Below, in pieces: positions 41,109 to 53,310 of a stretch of 64,000 bases of DNA. The stretch comes from Chelonoidis abingdonii (lineage: Eukaryota > Chordata > Testudines > Testudinidae). Location of the stretch: contig NC_133773.1 of assembly GCF_003597395.2 (NCBI RefSeq), positions 61,965,857 through 62,029,856 on the forward strand. Reading direction: 5' to 3'. A program made the translations under genes and the position numbers. The notes under the pieces are model-generated. The model did not search any database, was not told where the DNA came from, and saw only the letters and a list, made by a program, of their open reading frames with translations. Within the stretch, counting starts at the first letter, position 1, and every line of letters begins with the position of its first letter.

Positions 41109-42424
41109 CATTGACTTCAGTGGGGCCGCAATGTTGCCCATTAATTTAAGAGTTTTTTTAAAGACTGAAGTGAGAGTCTCTATACTGAAAAACTTAGTGA
41201 ACTTTTTCTATAAAAAGTATTCTAATTAAGTGACTAGTATGTAGGCCCCTCACTGGATTGAATCTGAACTGCTAGAATGTGTTGTAAGTGCTATTCCGCA
41301 GACAGTGATTCCTCATTAGTTCTGGGGACCTATTTTAGGAGTTGGAGGATTTGAGTTCTATTGACTTGAAAAATCTAAATGCCAGTGGTGTGCAGTCTAG
41401 TGACAAATGTGAAACCCTAGGTAGTCATAGATTTGTTACAATATATTTAGCCCACAGACAAATTCAGTCATTAGTAAATTCTTAGGCATTAGGAAATTAC
41501 TAAGTAAAAGGTAGAGCAATGAGCCTGAAAATTGGTTAAAGAGTTAAATCAGCTAATGCCAAACTTATAACCTCAGGAACAGCAGACATGCTAATGTGTG
41601 TTTATTAACTATCGGCCAAATTTTGTCCTTGTATATGAACAATTTTCATACTGAAAATTGTCAAGGCAGAAACTTTGCCCTATTATAGTCCAAAGCTAAC
41701 ATACTGATCCAAACAGTGGGATGGCCAATGCCCTCTCCTTTCCCACCAAAATGAAGATTGGTTGATGTAGTTTTCAAAATGTGTAAGTAAGAATTTTTTT
41801 CAGTGTATTTTAATTTATTGTTTAATCATTAAAGAGCAGTTTTCAAGTAACAAACTCATGCTTGTGACATGGCTAGCTTGGTGTGGTGCTCATTATGAAC
41901 ACCACTGCATGGACCCATGTAAAATCCTGCACTCTTAGAAATCAATAGTTATTGATGAGAAAAGAAGCAATTATTTTCATTGTATTTAGTGGGATGCTAG
42001 TGAGGGGTTGGTTAGGCTCTGACCTTGACACTTCACACACTGAAAATTAAATAATTGCTGCTAATTCATTATTGCAAATAGCCTGTCTCAGAAAGTGTAA
42101 ACACAGAGGAAATAGTGCACAAATCACTGTTTCTACATCAGGGAAGGCCATAATTTATCACTGGATGGCAGAGAGTGGTTATGGCATTCTTTTCTGGCTC
42201 ATGTCCATTTAAAAATAGTTCTGCCCTTTTTAAACAATTTCTGAACATTTTTGCTATGCTTTAAGTTGGAAGAGGGGAGGATAAATAGACACTGAGGGTC
42301 AGATTCTCCCTTCCATCTGAACTCAGGCATAGTGGGGAGTGAGGACTGAAGAGAATCAGTTGTCTTTTCCTGATGTTCAGTCACATAGCCCTGGCACAAG
42401 TTAGAGGTGCACAAGAGCCCTTCT
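41109..42424. other. Unique sequence
   Basis: No recognised repeat or gene. Confidence 0.4.
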
Positions 42425-42864
42425 GCTTAGGGGGCGGACATGGCAGCTGCTTCTGGGAGCAGTGTGGAGCTAGACAGGGAGACTGCCTTAGCCCCACTGC
42501 ACCACCAGCTGAGAGCCACCTGAGGTAAGCACTGCCTGGCCGGAGCCTGCACCCCTACCCCAGGTCAGAACTCCCTCCTGCACCCTAACTTCCTCCCATA
42601 CCTCAACCCCTTGCTCCATCTAGAAGCCCCCTTCCACATCCTGAACCCTTCATTTCTGGCCCCATCCAAGAGCCTAGGGGAAGCCCCGAGCCTCTCCACC
42701 CTCCCATGGGAATGGAGCCATGAGCACCGGCTTGTCCTGCTGCGGGAGGAAGCCCCGAGTTTCCGTGTCCACCCCACCCTCCTGCGGGGCTGTGTGTGGC
42801 CCATGACTGATTTCTTTTTCTATGAGTCAGTGGCCCCTGATAGAAAAAAGGTTCCCTACCCCTG
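42425..42864. mobile_element. hAT element 3' portion
   Basis: The right end aaaaaaggttccctacccctg is the inverted form of the common CAGGGGTGGGGAACC hAT terminus. The interior is C-rich (gcctgcacccctacccc, ctccctcctgcaccctaac), as in related elements. No matching left end is present, so the copy is truncated. The 91-codon open frame inside is not a gene. Confidence 0.6.
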
Positions 42865-43534
42865 CTTTAAATTATTACCATGCTAAGCTATAAAAATTAA
42901 GAATAGATACAGGGCTCTCTGTTATACTGGAATATAGTTCTTTGGGTCAATAGATTGTTGTCTGTATTTTGGAAGCGTCTGTCTATCTATACACAGGGCA
43001 ATCAATGGCTAAATAAAAGAATAATTCCATTATAGTTTTAGTTACATACACAGAACAGATGCTGCAGTAACCCAACTTTAACCAAAGAGGAATTGATAAA
43101 GAGCTGGGGTCTGGGTGGTACAAGAAACTCCATCCATCGTTTTCCAAAATACATGCTGAATAACTCAATTGTTGCTGCTAACAGTTGCTGACTGTTTTAT
43201 GCATAGGAAAATACAGTGACAGTGGAGTCTTTTTCCATTCAGTGGGCCTGATTGACTCCCTAGGTTTCACTAGTTTCCACTGAACCCAGGCTCCATTGGT
43301 GAGCGCACTCGAGGGGATTCAGTGGCACAAGCTGCCCACCATCTCTTGTCTCCAGGGGGGGTCTAACATATGTTAACACAGCCCCAAAACTGAGTGGAGC
43401 CAGCTCAAGAGGCAACAGAAGTAGGCTGATACTCCTTGTTTTGGGCCTCTATACAGCCCTATTTGGTGCTTAAAACTGCCATTGCCTGACAGAAACTACC
43501 CTTACACCTAATGCCTTTCAAAGTGTAAAGTTTT

Positions 43535-43965
43535 ACACTGTTTCCTGAAGATGGTCAGACTCTGTTCTCATCTAATATCCTCTGCCATAGCTGGGTCCCC
43601 TCAACAGAGAATGCTTCATTCTCTGCTCTCAAAGGCTTCATCCTGAGTTTTGTCATCTGCATTGTCCCAGAGGAGCACAGCTGTCATGGTGTTTCATAGA
43701 TGAAAATTTGCTTGTCACTGTATCTGGAGCTTGATCCCTCAATTGCTTTGAAAACTGGCATCAGAAGCTGAGTGCAATTCAGTGGAGGGACTTGAGCACA
43801 GACCTGATGAACTTGTGGCAGAATAAGGTAGGCAGCCACATTCTGTACCATCTGGACCATGTGAATCATCTTCCCATTCAGCTTCAGATAACCGTGAATT
43901 ACAGTAATCCAGTTTGGAGGTGACAGATGCTTGGTCAGGTCTGGGAGAAAGGTACAATGTTTCCC
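43535..43965 (-). mobile_element. L2-like LINE fragment
   Basis: On the minus strand the C-terminal part of an L2-type ORF2 can be read in pieces: SKLDYCNS (43895-43920 region), then in another frame MVQNVAAYLILP and VFKAIEGSSSRYSD, then LRAENEAFSVEGTQLW. These match the usual order SKLDYCN, VQNAAARLL, LTFKALHG, and RSFSVxAPxLWN. The reading frame is broken at least twice. This is an old dead copy. L2 is the class thought to have mobilised MIRs. Confidence 0.65.
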
Positions 43966-44399
43966 AGCAAACTGGAGATTAAAGACGGCATATTGATGTG
44001 TGACCAGGTAGCATATGATAGATTTCTCCCTTTCTCCATGTTTATAGCTCTCTAACTTCTTAACATCAGAAGCTTTCTATAATCAACTTATCTTCATTTT
44101 GGCTTTGTGCTCATTCTTATTATGCTATGATACCATCATCCTTTTTAGACTTGCTCTTTTCCATGAGAGCTATTTTCTTCTCCACAGTATTGGAAGGAGC
44201 AGATGAGATTAAATAGGCACAAATACTCACTGTAGAACAAGACCACCCAATCAGATAAGTTCAGAGAGAACATTTTGAGGCAAGCCCCCTTCAGATACTG
44301 GTGAATTCTGTTACTGGAGTGCCATATAAAAATGATATCTGAGTAGGTGTTGATAATGAATATTACACACACAAAGCTGGTCATGGGGATGTGGAGAGG

Positions 44400-44790
44400 A
44401 AGGGCAAGTTTGCCCATGAGGAGAGGACGCTAGGGACCTAGGAGCCAGAGAAGCCTGGCCCAGGGCAGTAGCTACCCTTCCCTTCCCCACCTTCCCTTGT
44501 TTAGGGCAGATTGACACTGCAGCCCTGAGTGGGGCTCTTGATGTCTGCTCTCTGTCAGTCCCCTGTAGCTGGATCTGACGAGCAGCACCAAGGACTGAAG
44601 GTAATTACACCCAGAAAGGACCACAGGAGTGGGCTTAAGTCCCCCAGGGAACAGTGAGCTTTCCCAGGAGTGGAGATTCTTGTAGGGGATCCAAGAGACT
44701 GGAAGAGACTACAGCCGATCCCAGGGTGAGGGTCAGCCAGCTGCACAAGAGAAAAATGTAGATCTGATGAGAAACCTGGATGCAGCAGGA
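44400..44790 (+). repeat. Inverted copy of the Gypsy-like leader
   Basis: The stretch 44497-44762 is the reverse complement of 46921-46650, with many substitutions: gtttagggcagattgacact / gtttagggcagacagacact, 'agcagcaccaaggactgaag' / 'agcagcaccagggactgaat', 'ggagattcttgtaggggatc' / 'ggggattcctgaaggggact', 'actggaagagactacagcc' in both. So the leader of the element at 45171-47140 occurs twice, head to head, about 1.9 kb apart. The divergence suggests a second old insertion in the opposite orientation. Confidence 0.7.
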
Positions 44791-45170
44791 GACTAGTGAC
44801 TGGCCAGGCACAGAGACTGGGACAAAGGGTGGGTAACGCTGAAATTGGACAAGGAGCCGAGGAAAGGTGATTGGGGCCGGCAGCCATTGGGACTGGGGAT
44901 TGTGAGAGGCACCTAGAGGCCAGGTGGTGGAGTTTTAGGAGGGACAGGCCCTCTCAGAGGTCCAGAGAGGCCCAGGCTCCTAACCATAATAAAAATTAAA
45001 AAATGACAACACATGAAAACAAAATAAGGCACCCAAAAAAAAGTGAGATGTAATTTGAATATTTCTCTTATTTGCAGCTCTAAGCTGAGAGAGAGTCACT
45101 TTTTGGCCTCATAGGGATATGCATAAAAACAAGTTGTGAAACTTTTCAAATGCCAAAAAAATTAACATGT

Positions 45171-45428
45171 CTACATTTGAGGCCCCTTTTGAGCTTGAGG
45201 CCCAACCCAAATGACCCTCCTCCACCCCGATTGGCCCTGGGGAGAGGAAAGACACAGATCAGAATTGGAGCTGGAAGAGAGGAACTGGAATGGTATGGGC
45301 AAGGAGACTGGGGACAAGGAGCATGAGGATTGTCTCACCTGCTTGGGGGCTTGCATCACAGTTTGACTACACCCCAGGTCTACAAGCCCCAGTAAATCCT
45401 TCCCTTGGACCCATGCTGGAATAGTCAA
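45171..45428 (-). pseudogene. Retroelement aspartic-protease-like remnant
   Basis: A short open frame contains GLVDLGCSQTVMQ, resembling the active-site loop VDSGCxxT of retroelement aspartic proteases. The catalytic Asp is kept but the Ser of DSG is Leu. It follows the zinc knuckle in the expected gag-pro order. The rest of the frame (Ser/Pro-rich) does not look like protease, so only the N-terminal part survives. Confidence 0.5.
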
Positions 45429-45494
45429 TGTGGATGGGGTCCCAGGGGCCCTCTCTTCTGCTGTCCAATCTCTGCATATTCACATTCCATCCAT

Positions 45495-46575
45495 GGGCAC
45501 TCTTTCCCCATGTGCCCCTGTTGCCCACAGAGTATCAGGTTACTGAGCTCATTCCTGTGGGTTCCTCCCCATCAGGGAGTAGGTTTAAATTATGAACGGG
45601 ACCCAAATCTGAGCTCAAGGGCTCTGCCCTAGTTGTTTGTGTCAGATACTTCATCCAAGTTTGGCCCCGAGACTTGCTGAGGTTTTCTCCTCTCTGTATG
45701 GGTAGCTTGGGTTGCTGGGATGGGGTTTGTTCATGTTTTTCATCATGCCTGGGGTTCAGTGTCTGCTGACAGATATCCAGTCCTGTCATTGGTCCTAGCC
45801 GATGAATAGGCAGAGGCTGTGCATAGTCCATCAATAGTGACCGATTGGCTATGAGAAAATTCTCCGTCAGCTGCACTGCATCCAACAATGACTCGGAATT
45901 ATGGTGGAGCACCCCCTCCTGGAAGCATGGATACAAACCACTTTGTTAAGACCAACTCTGTAACTTGGGCCCTGGAGTGCTCCCCTGCATGAAGCTACCA
46001 CCAGCAATGCTCTTTTCATCATTGTGCCAGCACCTGGGGGCATGGCCCTTAGGATAGGTCTTTGCTCTAAAGCACTACCAATGTTTCCTTGCTTAAAGCC
46101 AGGAAATCTAAAATAGTGGCCTTCACCAAATGTAGCCTTGATCCAAAGCAGGCTCAAGATTACAGTAGGTCGGCTGTGCCTGTCCCATCAGATATAGAGC
46201 TGAAACTAAAGCCCAATGCTCTGGAGGTTACTGAGAGGCCAGTGCCACCCTCTCAAAGATGGCAAGGAATGCCTCCAAGCATCAGCTGGACCCATCTTAG
46301 TTAACTTCACCGGCACAGGTGTCAGAGCTTTCCCTGGTATTGGGCCCTGCAGGGTCTCCCTGGGCAGGGGATGGTGGTCTTAACTGTTGCAGGAAGTCTC
46401 TCTGGAGTTATTGCTGCTGGGACACAACCTCCTTCAGCAGCTGCTGTTGTTGCACTACTTGGATCTACTGCTGGGCCATACACTGTTGTAACATCTGCTG
46501 CTGGAATTGCTGATGCTGGTTGGCCTGCTGATGCTGCCACTCTGCCACCCATTTACACCAGTGCTCAGGGTCCAT
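45495..46575 (-). pseudogene. Gag remnant with SCAN-like domain and zinc knuckle
   Basis: The probable start is ATG at 46575, followed by a Gln-rich, coiled-coil-like N-terminus (MDPEHWCKW, then many QQ pairs). In-frame stops occur at codon 37 (TAG) and around codon 57 (TAA). Further on, in different frames, come three short blocks in the order of a SCAN/gag capsid domain: RFRAKTYPKG, then QVTELVLTKWFVSMLPGG, then NSESLLDAVQLTENFL. A CCHC knuckle follows with CGQQGHMGKEC, but its first Cys is replaced by Leu. Intact Gag would assemble particles around the element RNA. I do not attempt to join the frames. Relationship to SCAN is by motif order and needs a profile search. Confidence 0.6.
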
Positions 46576-47140
46576 CTTGGTGGAAGCTTCCTCTCATTGG
46601 ACTGGTGTGGAGCCTGTTTCTGTCTCAGGGCCTTGTAACAGGCACCTGCATTCTCCACCAGTTGTAGTCAACTGACACTCAGCCTGAGTTTGGCTGTAGT
46701 CTCTTCCAGTCTCTTGTCCGTGAGTCCCCTTCAGGAATCCCCACTCCTGGGCAAGCTCATTGTTCCCCATGGGAGTTAAAAGTCCACTCCTAGGGTTTTT
46801 TATGGGTCTTATTACATTCAGTCCCTGGTGCTGCTCCTCAGGTCCGGCTACAGGGCACTGATGGAGAGCAGACATCCAGAGCCCCTCTCAGGGCTGCAGT
46901 GTCTGTCTGCCCTAAACAAGTTGGGGAGGGAGTCTCAGGCTGGGCTTCCCTGGTGGCTGGACTCTCTAGCAGCCTCTCTTCTTGGGAAAACCACTCCCGG
47001 TGCTTTGTGATCAGCTTCACCTTTTTAAGCTCTCCTTCTCCAGGTAGAGCATGCTCTGAAGATGTGCCTAATTGGCATGGCCTGAATACGGAGATGCTTG
47101 TTAGGCTTGCTTTTAGTGGGATGGGGTATGTTCCATCACA

Positions 47141-48629
47141 CCTTGCCACTGCCTTCGTCCCACCACACACGTTCCCCGTCCCAGTCTCCTTCCCCAACTA
47201 GTCCTCCTGCTCCCCTCCTGTTTGATGACTTCTCAAGATTCCTTCCAGCCCTACATTTCTATGATATCTTCAAGTTAGTGGGTTCAATAAAATTGTTGTG
47301 TTCTGAAAAGAGCTTCCTAAGCCTAGCTCTTAAAGATGTTTCAGAAGAAATCTGAATATTAATTCCAGTTCCCAATAAAGCTCTAATTGCCATTTTGTGG
47401 GAAATTCCACAATTTCAACAAAATTCACTCTGAATTAGAATGAAATGTTGAATTTTGAAATTTCTCACAAAATGAAATTTTCAAAAATAATTCACTCTGG
47501 ATCAATTAAAATGTTTTGTTTCAAAAAAATTGAATAAAAATTTACTTAATATATTTTCAAATTCCATATTTTAATTTTCTTACTCTTTTAAAAATTATTT
47601 TTACTTTGTTTGTTTTTTTAAAATAAATTTCACTGATATTGATGTGGAATATTTTCTCTCAGAAAAGTTTCAACAGGATCCCATGTTAATTAGTGTTGAA
47701 ACTGAATCCCTCTCATGCCTTCAAATGTTGTTTAGGACACAAACAAAGCTCCAATGTTCCTGCCTATCCTGGGCTCCTCTTTGCATGTCCCCTATGTTGC
47801 TAAGTCTCATTATGTTTTACTTCTCTAAGTACTGTTTGAAAGAGGGATTCTTTCAGTTGGCCCCATTTACATGTTTCTCCACACTCAAAGGGACAGCAGC
47901 TGTGGCAGATGCTCTGCCATCCTTCTTAACACATGTCCCAGATATTTCCATCTTCTTTTCAGAATAACTTTAGAGATAAGAAGTTGCTTTCTGACAAATC
48001 TTGGCACTTTTTATAAATTCATTTAATGTAATACCTAGTATTTTCCTGAGAAATTTGCTTGCTAAGGCATTAGTTGTCTGTCTCCTGTTACTCTGAATTG
48101 TTGAGATTCACTCATTTGTGTGGTTTTAAATTATGCTTTGTGCAGATCCATGACTCTCTCTTCTTCAGTCCATTAATCTAAGCTTTTTCCTCCTGTGTAA
48201 CACCAGCAGATCAAATATGCTCTCCCTTAGGCACCATCCTATATAAAAGTGCCAAAGGGCTGAGTGCAAATCAAGCTTCCATCCTGGTTGACTTGTACTG
48301 TCTGGTATCTTTTACATCTCCTATCTGTGACCAAGAAATATAGCATAAAAACTATTAAATTAATTCAAGCAGCTCTCATTACCATGGTAATTTCCAGAGC
48401 AGAAGCTCTTACTTAGTCAAACACCATTAGACTGTCTCTTGGCCTGAACTCTCTGTACCTTTCATTTACAGCTGGAGTCAAACAGCATTTAAAAGAAGAG
48501 TAATTAATTCAGAGACCAGAGTAAGAAGCCTCTTTTATGTATTTATTTATTTTTAAAAAACATATTACATTTCAGAGATGAGTATTCATGTTCATAAGCA
48601 ATTGAAGCTTGGTTTAGGCACCCAGCTTA
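47141..48629. other. Unique sequence with A/T-rich foldback block
   Basis: 47395-47660 has alternating 'gaaattccacaatttcaaca' and 'gaaatttctcacaaaatgaa' segments in both orientations, like the hAT-type A/T repeats elsewhere. The open frame 47644-47967 shows no domain. The rest is unique. Confidence 0.4.
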
Positions 48630-48818
48630 TGTTGATATAACTACATCATTTAAGGGTGTGACACACTTATACTGACCTAACTTCTGGTGTAGACAGCACT
48701 TTGTCAGCGAGAGGGCTTCTCCTGTCGACATAGCTATTGCCTCTCAGGGAGGTGGAGGACCTGTCTAAGTAATGTCTTTACTAAGTGCTACAGCAGTGCA
48801 GTAAGTGTAGATGAGCCC
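48630..48818. mobile_element. MITE fragment, Harbinger-like
   Basis: The interior 'acttctggtgtagacagcac', 'gagagggcttctcctgtcga' and 'catagctattgcctctcagg' resembles 10885-11088, and the right end agtgtagatgagccc is the superfamily terminus. Left boundary uncertain. Confidence 0.55.
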
Positions 48819-48921
48819 AGAGAAACACACAAACAAACAAATAGGAATTCTGATGGCATGCTGTTTACCTAACAGGTAGACAACTGGAAAGAGGTCAAAC
48901 GTGGTTCTGCTTTACAACTGA

Positions 48922-49731
48922 GGGTATGGCTACACTTGCAGCTGTACAGCGTTGGGAGTTAAACCTGTCTTCGTACAGCTGAATAGGGAAAGCGCAGCAG
49001 TCTGGCCACACTGACAGCTACCAGCACGCAGTCGTGGCCACATTCGCAGCATCTGCAGCGGCATTGGGAGAGGTGCATTTTGGGCAGCTATCCCAGCGTT
49101 CAAGTGGCTGGAACGTGCTTTTCAAAAGGGGTGGGGTGGAGTGTGACAGGAAGCGTGGGGGAGAGAGAGTGGATTTTTGGAGCCGACACTCTATCAGCAA
49201 CTGCAAGTTCTGACCCCCTCCCCCACCCCTCTCTCACTCACTGAAAACACCAGATAAGCAGCCTCCCCAAAACGGACCCCTCCGTCCCTCCCTCCTGCAC
49301 GCTGTGCTGCTTCTCTCCTCAAGCCCCCTCTCTTCAAGCAAACACTAGCTGAGGGCATTCCAAAGGGAGCTCATTCACAGCAAACAGTAGCTATATTTGT
49401 TTTTTTGATGAACAGCTTCAGGAGCCCGGAGTTTACAACAAAACAAACAGAGGCATCACAACAAAACAGAGTGTAATCTTTACTTAAAAGCATTATGGGA
49501 AGCTTCTGGAGGTCAGTTACAGCGTAGTAAGATTATTCCCTGTTTACACTGGTACCCCAGCACTGCAGCACCAGCGCTATTCTCTTTATTCCTCTCGTCG
49601 AGGTGGAGTACAACCAGCGCTGTAGCCAGGGAGATACAGCTTTGTATGTGCCTTGCCAGTGTGGACAGGGAGTGAGTTACAGCTCTCTAAAGCCACCACC
49701 AGCGCTGTAACTCTCAAGTGTAGCCAAGGCC
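48922..49731. mobile_element. MITE with GGCTACACT ends, long form
   Basis: Ends ggtatggctacacttgcag and ctcaagtgtagccaaggc; flanks TGA at 48919-48921 and 49732-49734. Both ends match the 402-bp copy at 12079-12480 base for base over long stretches (gctgtacagcgttgggagtt; gtgccttgccagtgtggaca), while the central 400 bp (49100-49520) is only here. The centre contains no recognisable transposase, so this too is probably non-autonomous. Confidence 0.75.
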
Positions 49732-49988
49732 TGAGTATATGCCACATACACAAGCAGAAGTGAAGTCTGTAGGTTACAGTATATTCATAAGGTAGGGATG
49801 GTGAGTACACAGGCCAGGAAGAATGACTGAGCATGCTCCAGACAAGAGGCTCAGAAGCTAATATGTGATTGTTTAAAGTGAGTTGGTTAGAGAGCCAGCA
49901 AAAGAGGCAGGATCTGCATAGAGAGCCTATTAGTTGTGAAGAGACAATGAGTCTCTTCCAGAATGTTTGGGGGTTCAGGGGGGAATCT

Positions 49989-49991
<3 letters not shown>

Positions 49992-50033
<42 letters not shown>
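49992..50033. repeat. (GT)21 microsatellite
   Basis: Uninterrupted GT dinucleotides over 42 bp. Likely polymorphic. The His/Thr run in the minus-strand open frame is its shadow. Confidence 0.95.
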
Positions 50034-50035
<2 letters not shown>

Positions 50036-51420
50036 AAAAAGCAGTGTAAGTGAGACTGACTATAACTGGTGTTACTGAAAATACAAGCAAAATCGTAAAG
50101 CATTTAGAGTCAGATTATAACTGAAATTTTATTTCAACCTTTCTCCTCCTGCATATGCCCAGATGATCTCTACTAATATAGACATACAGCTCACACTTTT
50201 GCATTTTTTAAAGGTTTGCTTTGATCTGGCAAAAATAAATAAATCAATTTGCTTAAGACTTTTCAGGCTAGGCAATATTTAAAAACACATTAAATGTAAC
50301 CCAGTGATAAAATTTGCAAAAAAGCCATCTAGGCATCTTAATTTTCAGTTTAAAAACTAATAAATTGAATTACAATTGCCCTCAGATTAAAAGCAAAATT
50401 AAATACCATGCTTTTTATTTCCATTCTTGTCCTTTTGTATTTCATTTTTAAAATATAGATGTACAGCAGTTAAATGTTTTCTTGTGGGAACATATTGTAT
50501 TTTCACAACTAGTAACTGCAACATTAAACTTACAATCTTTGACAAATGTGTTTAATGGAGAACTTGTTTAAAATGCACCTAAAAAATTGCAACTATTACT
50601 AGTAACTTTCAAAAATGTTTAAGGAATTTAAAAAAATTATTTAGTTTTTCGTATAAATGAGACAGTGTTAGTAGAACATAAAGTCTTATCAGTCTGCATT
50701 AGTTTGGTCATTATTATTGGGTTTAGTAGACGAGGGTAGGAATTTATGACAGAACAGTTCCGTGATTCTTCACTGATCCACTAATTCTTTGTGTCATTGC
50801 CTGTTATAAGAACTAACAGACCTTTGGCTGCTCAGTCTGCTGATATGGCCTGATCTCCAATTTTCAGGTTCTTTATGTATTCAATTATTTGATAAATTAC
50901 TGTGAGAGTATTTTCAACCCTGGTTTTTAAAACTTATCTGTGCTGCAACTATAATCTGATACAACATGGTGAAAAGTTGTAGTACAGATAGACCTTGCCA
51001 GGTCACAATAAGTGGATTTAGACCCTGTATAGGCCAAAGCTTTATTCTGACCTTAGGAACACAGTTTGGTCAAAAGACAATTACCTTTTGACTGAATTCT
51101 GTTACTTAGCTACAACTGTAGTGTAGGTGGGGCCCTAATTTGTGGAAATCTCCATATTGTTGTTTCATGTCTGACATTAAACCTATTTTTCTTCCATTCC
51201 TTACACAGCTTTTAAAATAGGGGTTTGCCTGGCACACTAGGATAGCTGTGTTCATATTTAAGTAAATGATTGTTCTTTGTTATAGCCAGGTGATTCCAGT
51301 TAAAATGTTTAATTATTTACATGTGTCCACATGCTAGGTAACTAGCACTTTTTTCCCCTTCTTTGATAACAGACTAGGGGGGCCTTAGAGCATACTGACT
51401 ACAGTGTTTTGCTGATAAAG
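50034..51420. other. Unique AT-rich sequence
   Basis: No repeat family or exon recognised. Confidence 0.4.
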
Positions 51421-51426
51421 CCCTAA

Positions 51427-51989
51427 GGGTCGTTAGTCCCAGCTGGGGGAGAGGGGAGGAGGATGGAAATGGAGCTCCCCTTCCCTGCACTGAGCAGCTG
51501 GGGCTGGGTCAGATCAAGCCCCACAAACTTTCCCTTGCTGGAGGAAGCTCTGCATTGCCAGGGGGAGGGGGGGGGTGTCTGGGTACAGGGGTGGGGTAGA
51601 GGCTCAGCGGGGGGTTGGGTGCAGGGGGGAGTCAGGATGCACAGGGTTTGGGCGGACAGGGGGAGCAACGCCCTGTACAGTGACCCTTCCCTCTACCCAT
51701 GCACCCGGAGCTCTCTCTGCATCAGGAGCCCTCCGACACCCAGAACCCCCTCCACTGTGCCCCCCAAACCGCTAGCCTGCTGAGCCTCACCCCCTGCATC
51801 AGGGCCCCCCCACATGCAGACCCTCATCCCACTGAGCCCCAACCAGCTACACCCTGCTCCCCCACCAAGCCCCACTCCCCCAACCCAACTCACTGAGCCC
51901 TAATTTGCACTCCCCTTCAGAATCATTCCCCCACACCCAGACCCTACACCAAGCTACCCACACCCAGATTGCACTACACAGAACCCTAG
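51427..51989. repeat. GC-rich repeat-like block
   Basis: G-rich in its first half (ggggagtcaggatgcacag) and C-rich in its second (cccccaccaagccccactcc), so the two halves are partly complementary. It resembles the GC-rich interiors of hAT elements here, and may belong to the element at 51990. Overlapping open frames on both strands are artefacts. Confidence 0.45.
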
Positions 51990-52243
51990 TACTCTTGAGG
52001 GAATTCTGCACCAAAAAATTAAAATTCTGCAAACTTCTGCCTATTTTAATGGTCAAAATAATACAGAAACATTAACAATATAACCATACCATTTTCATTT
52101 ATTTTGGTAATTTATTTCAAAATACTTGTCAACAAATAATTAAATATGGTGTGATTATGTTGTGTAATTTTGACAAATAAAATATACAGAATTTTAAAAT
52201 TATTGTGTGCGGAATATTTAGGTGCAGAATTCCCTCAGGAGTA
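51990..52243. mobile_element. DNA transposon with TACTCYTGAGGGAATTCTGCACC ends
   Basis: Left terminus tactcttgagggaattctgc and right terminus gcagaattccctcaggagta are inverted repeats over 23 bp with one difference. The interior is AT-rich with repeated aaaattctg and attttggtaatttatttc. I could not find a target duplication, so the superfamily is unresolved. Confidence 0.7.
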
Positions 52244-53144
52244 ACAGATGTATATAGCTATAATACATCCATGCTTGGATGCCTAAAGAGGAGGTTGTGG
52301 CAAAAAATAATTTGCTAAATGAAAGGGAATGGTGGAACGTTTTCTTTTTTCATATGAAGCTTCAGAAGATACAGGCACATCCCTAAAGTCTTACTTGGCA
52401 CTAGCTGTACTTTGGGAGGTATCATAAGGGGGTTAAATATTTTCATAATAGGTAGTTCTCTCTTGAATTAGGAAATGGTCCAAAGGTTCAATGTTCAAAA
52501 TACATATGATCTGAACTGAGACTCAGCCCAGTTTTTCATTGATTGTGATCCTATATTTCAGGGCACTGAATCTGCATGTGATCTCCTTTTCAGTTTCTGC
52601 CATATGCCTTTGTTTTCTTCTACAAAATAAAAATAATCAAATCACTTCACTTCTGGAGTCTGCCCCCTGCCACCATCCCCTACCCCTGAGTTCTTTAGTT
52701 GTAAAGAAGTAACTTGTGACCCACTTTACAATTGAAAGCATGCCAATAAAATGTTAAACTACAAACCGTGCTTTGTTCAGCATGGGCAACCTGAAAAGAA
52801 GAGTACTGAGTTATATGCATGACAGCTATTCATGGGGAAACAGGCGAGATTTAAATCATGAGGATTTAAACTGAGATTTAAACTGAGGTGGGGTCTGGAT
52901 TGGGTTGAGGTCTGAGAATACCAGGGAAATGATACTGAAGTGGGGTTGCAGTCTGAGAAGAGGGCACAGGGGAATAGTGAGGCAGGCTGGATTGAGGCCT
53001 GGAAACAGAAAAGGGAGACTCTGGTTCCGGGGTGAAGACTAAGGAGGGAGTAGAGTTAAACTGCATGTTCTGAGGTCTGGGAAGGGGTAAGGAACATAGA
53101 TGAAACTAGATTAAACCTGAAGGCCAATAAGGGGTGTAGAATGA

Positions 53145-53310
53145 GGTTTTTAGGCTTTTAACCAAATATTTTTTGGTTTCAGTTGCAGAAAACCAAAATA
53201 TTTTCTTTTTTTATTGAGAAATTAAACAATTTTTATGACAGTTTTTTTCTTTCAAAAATGTCCATTTAATCAAAAAGCCAATCTCAAGTGAGAAAATATT
53301 TAAACAAAAA
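53145..53310. repeat. A/T-rich foldback repeat
   Basis: 'aatattttttggtttcagtt' and 'gaaaaccaaaatattttctt' are inverted; similar AAAACCAAAA/TTTTGGTTTT motifs occur in the other A/T blocks of this window. Confidence 0.4.

Larger units (their letters stand above)
45171..47140 (-). mobile_element. Ty3/Gypsy-like retroelement, 5' end to protease
   Basis: On the minus strand the element starts TGTGATGGAACATACCCC at 47140 (LTR-type start), runs through about 565 bp of LTR and leader, then a gag start codon at 46575, SCAN-like gag blocks, a decayed zinc knuckle near 45535-45495, and a protease-like motif near 45390. Reverse transcriptase, RNase H and integrase are not found further on; an inverted copy of the leader lies there instead. 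Broken by stops and frameshifts throughout. The gag type points to Gmr1-like Gypsy elements, from which the vertebrate SCAN domain is believed to derive. Confidence 0.65.

Noticed and set aside
46838..47197. 119-codon minus-strand frame as a gene
   Set aside because: It covers the LTR and leader of the Gypsy-like element and contains no recognisable domain.
49887..50090. His/Thr repeat protein on the minus strand
   Set aside because: It is the translation of the (GT)21 microsatellite.
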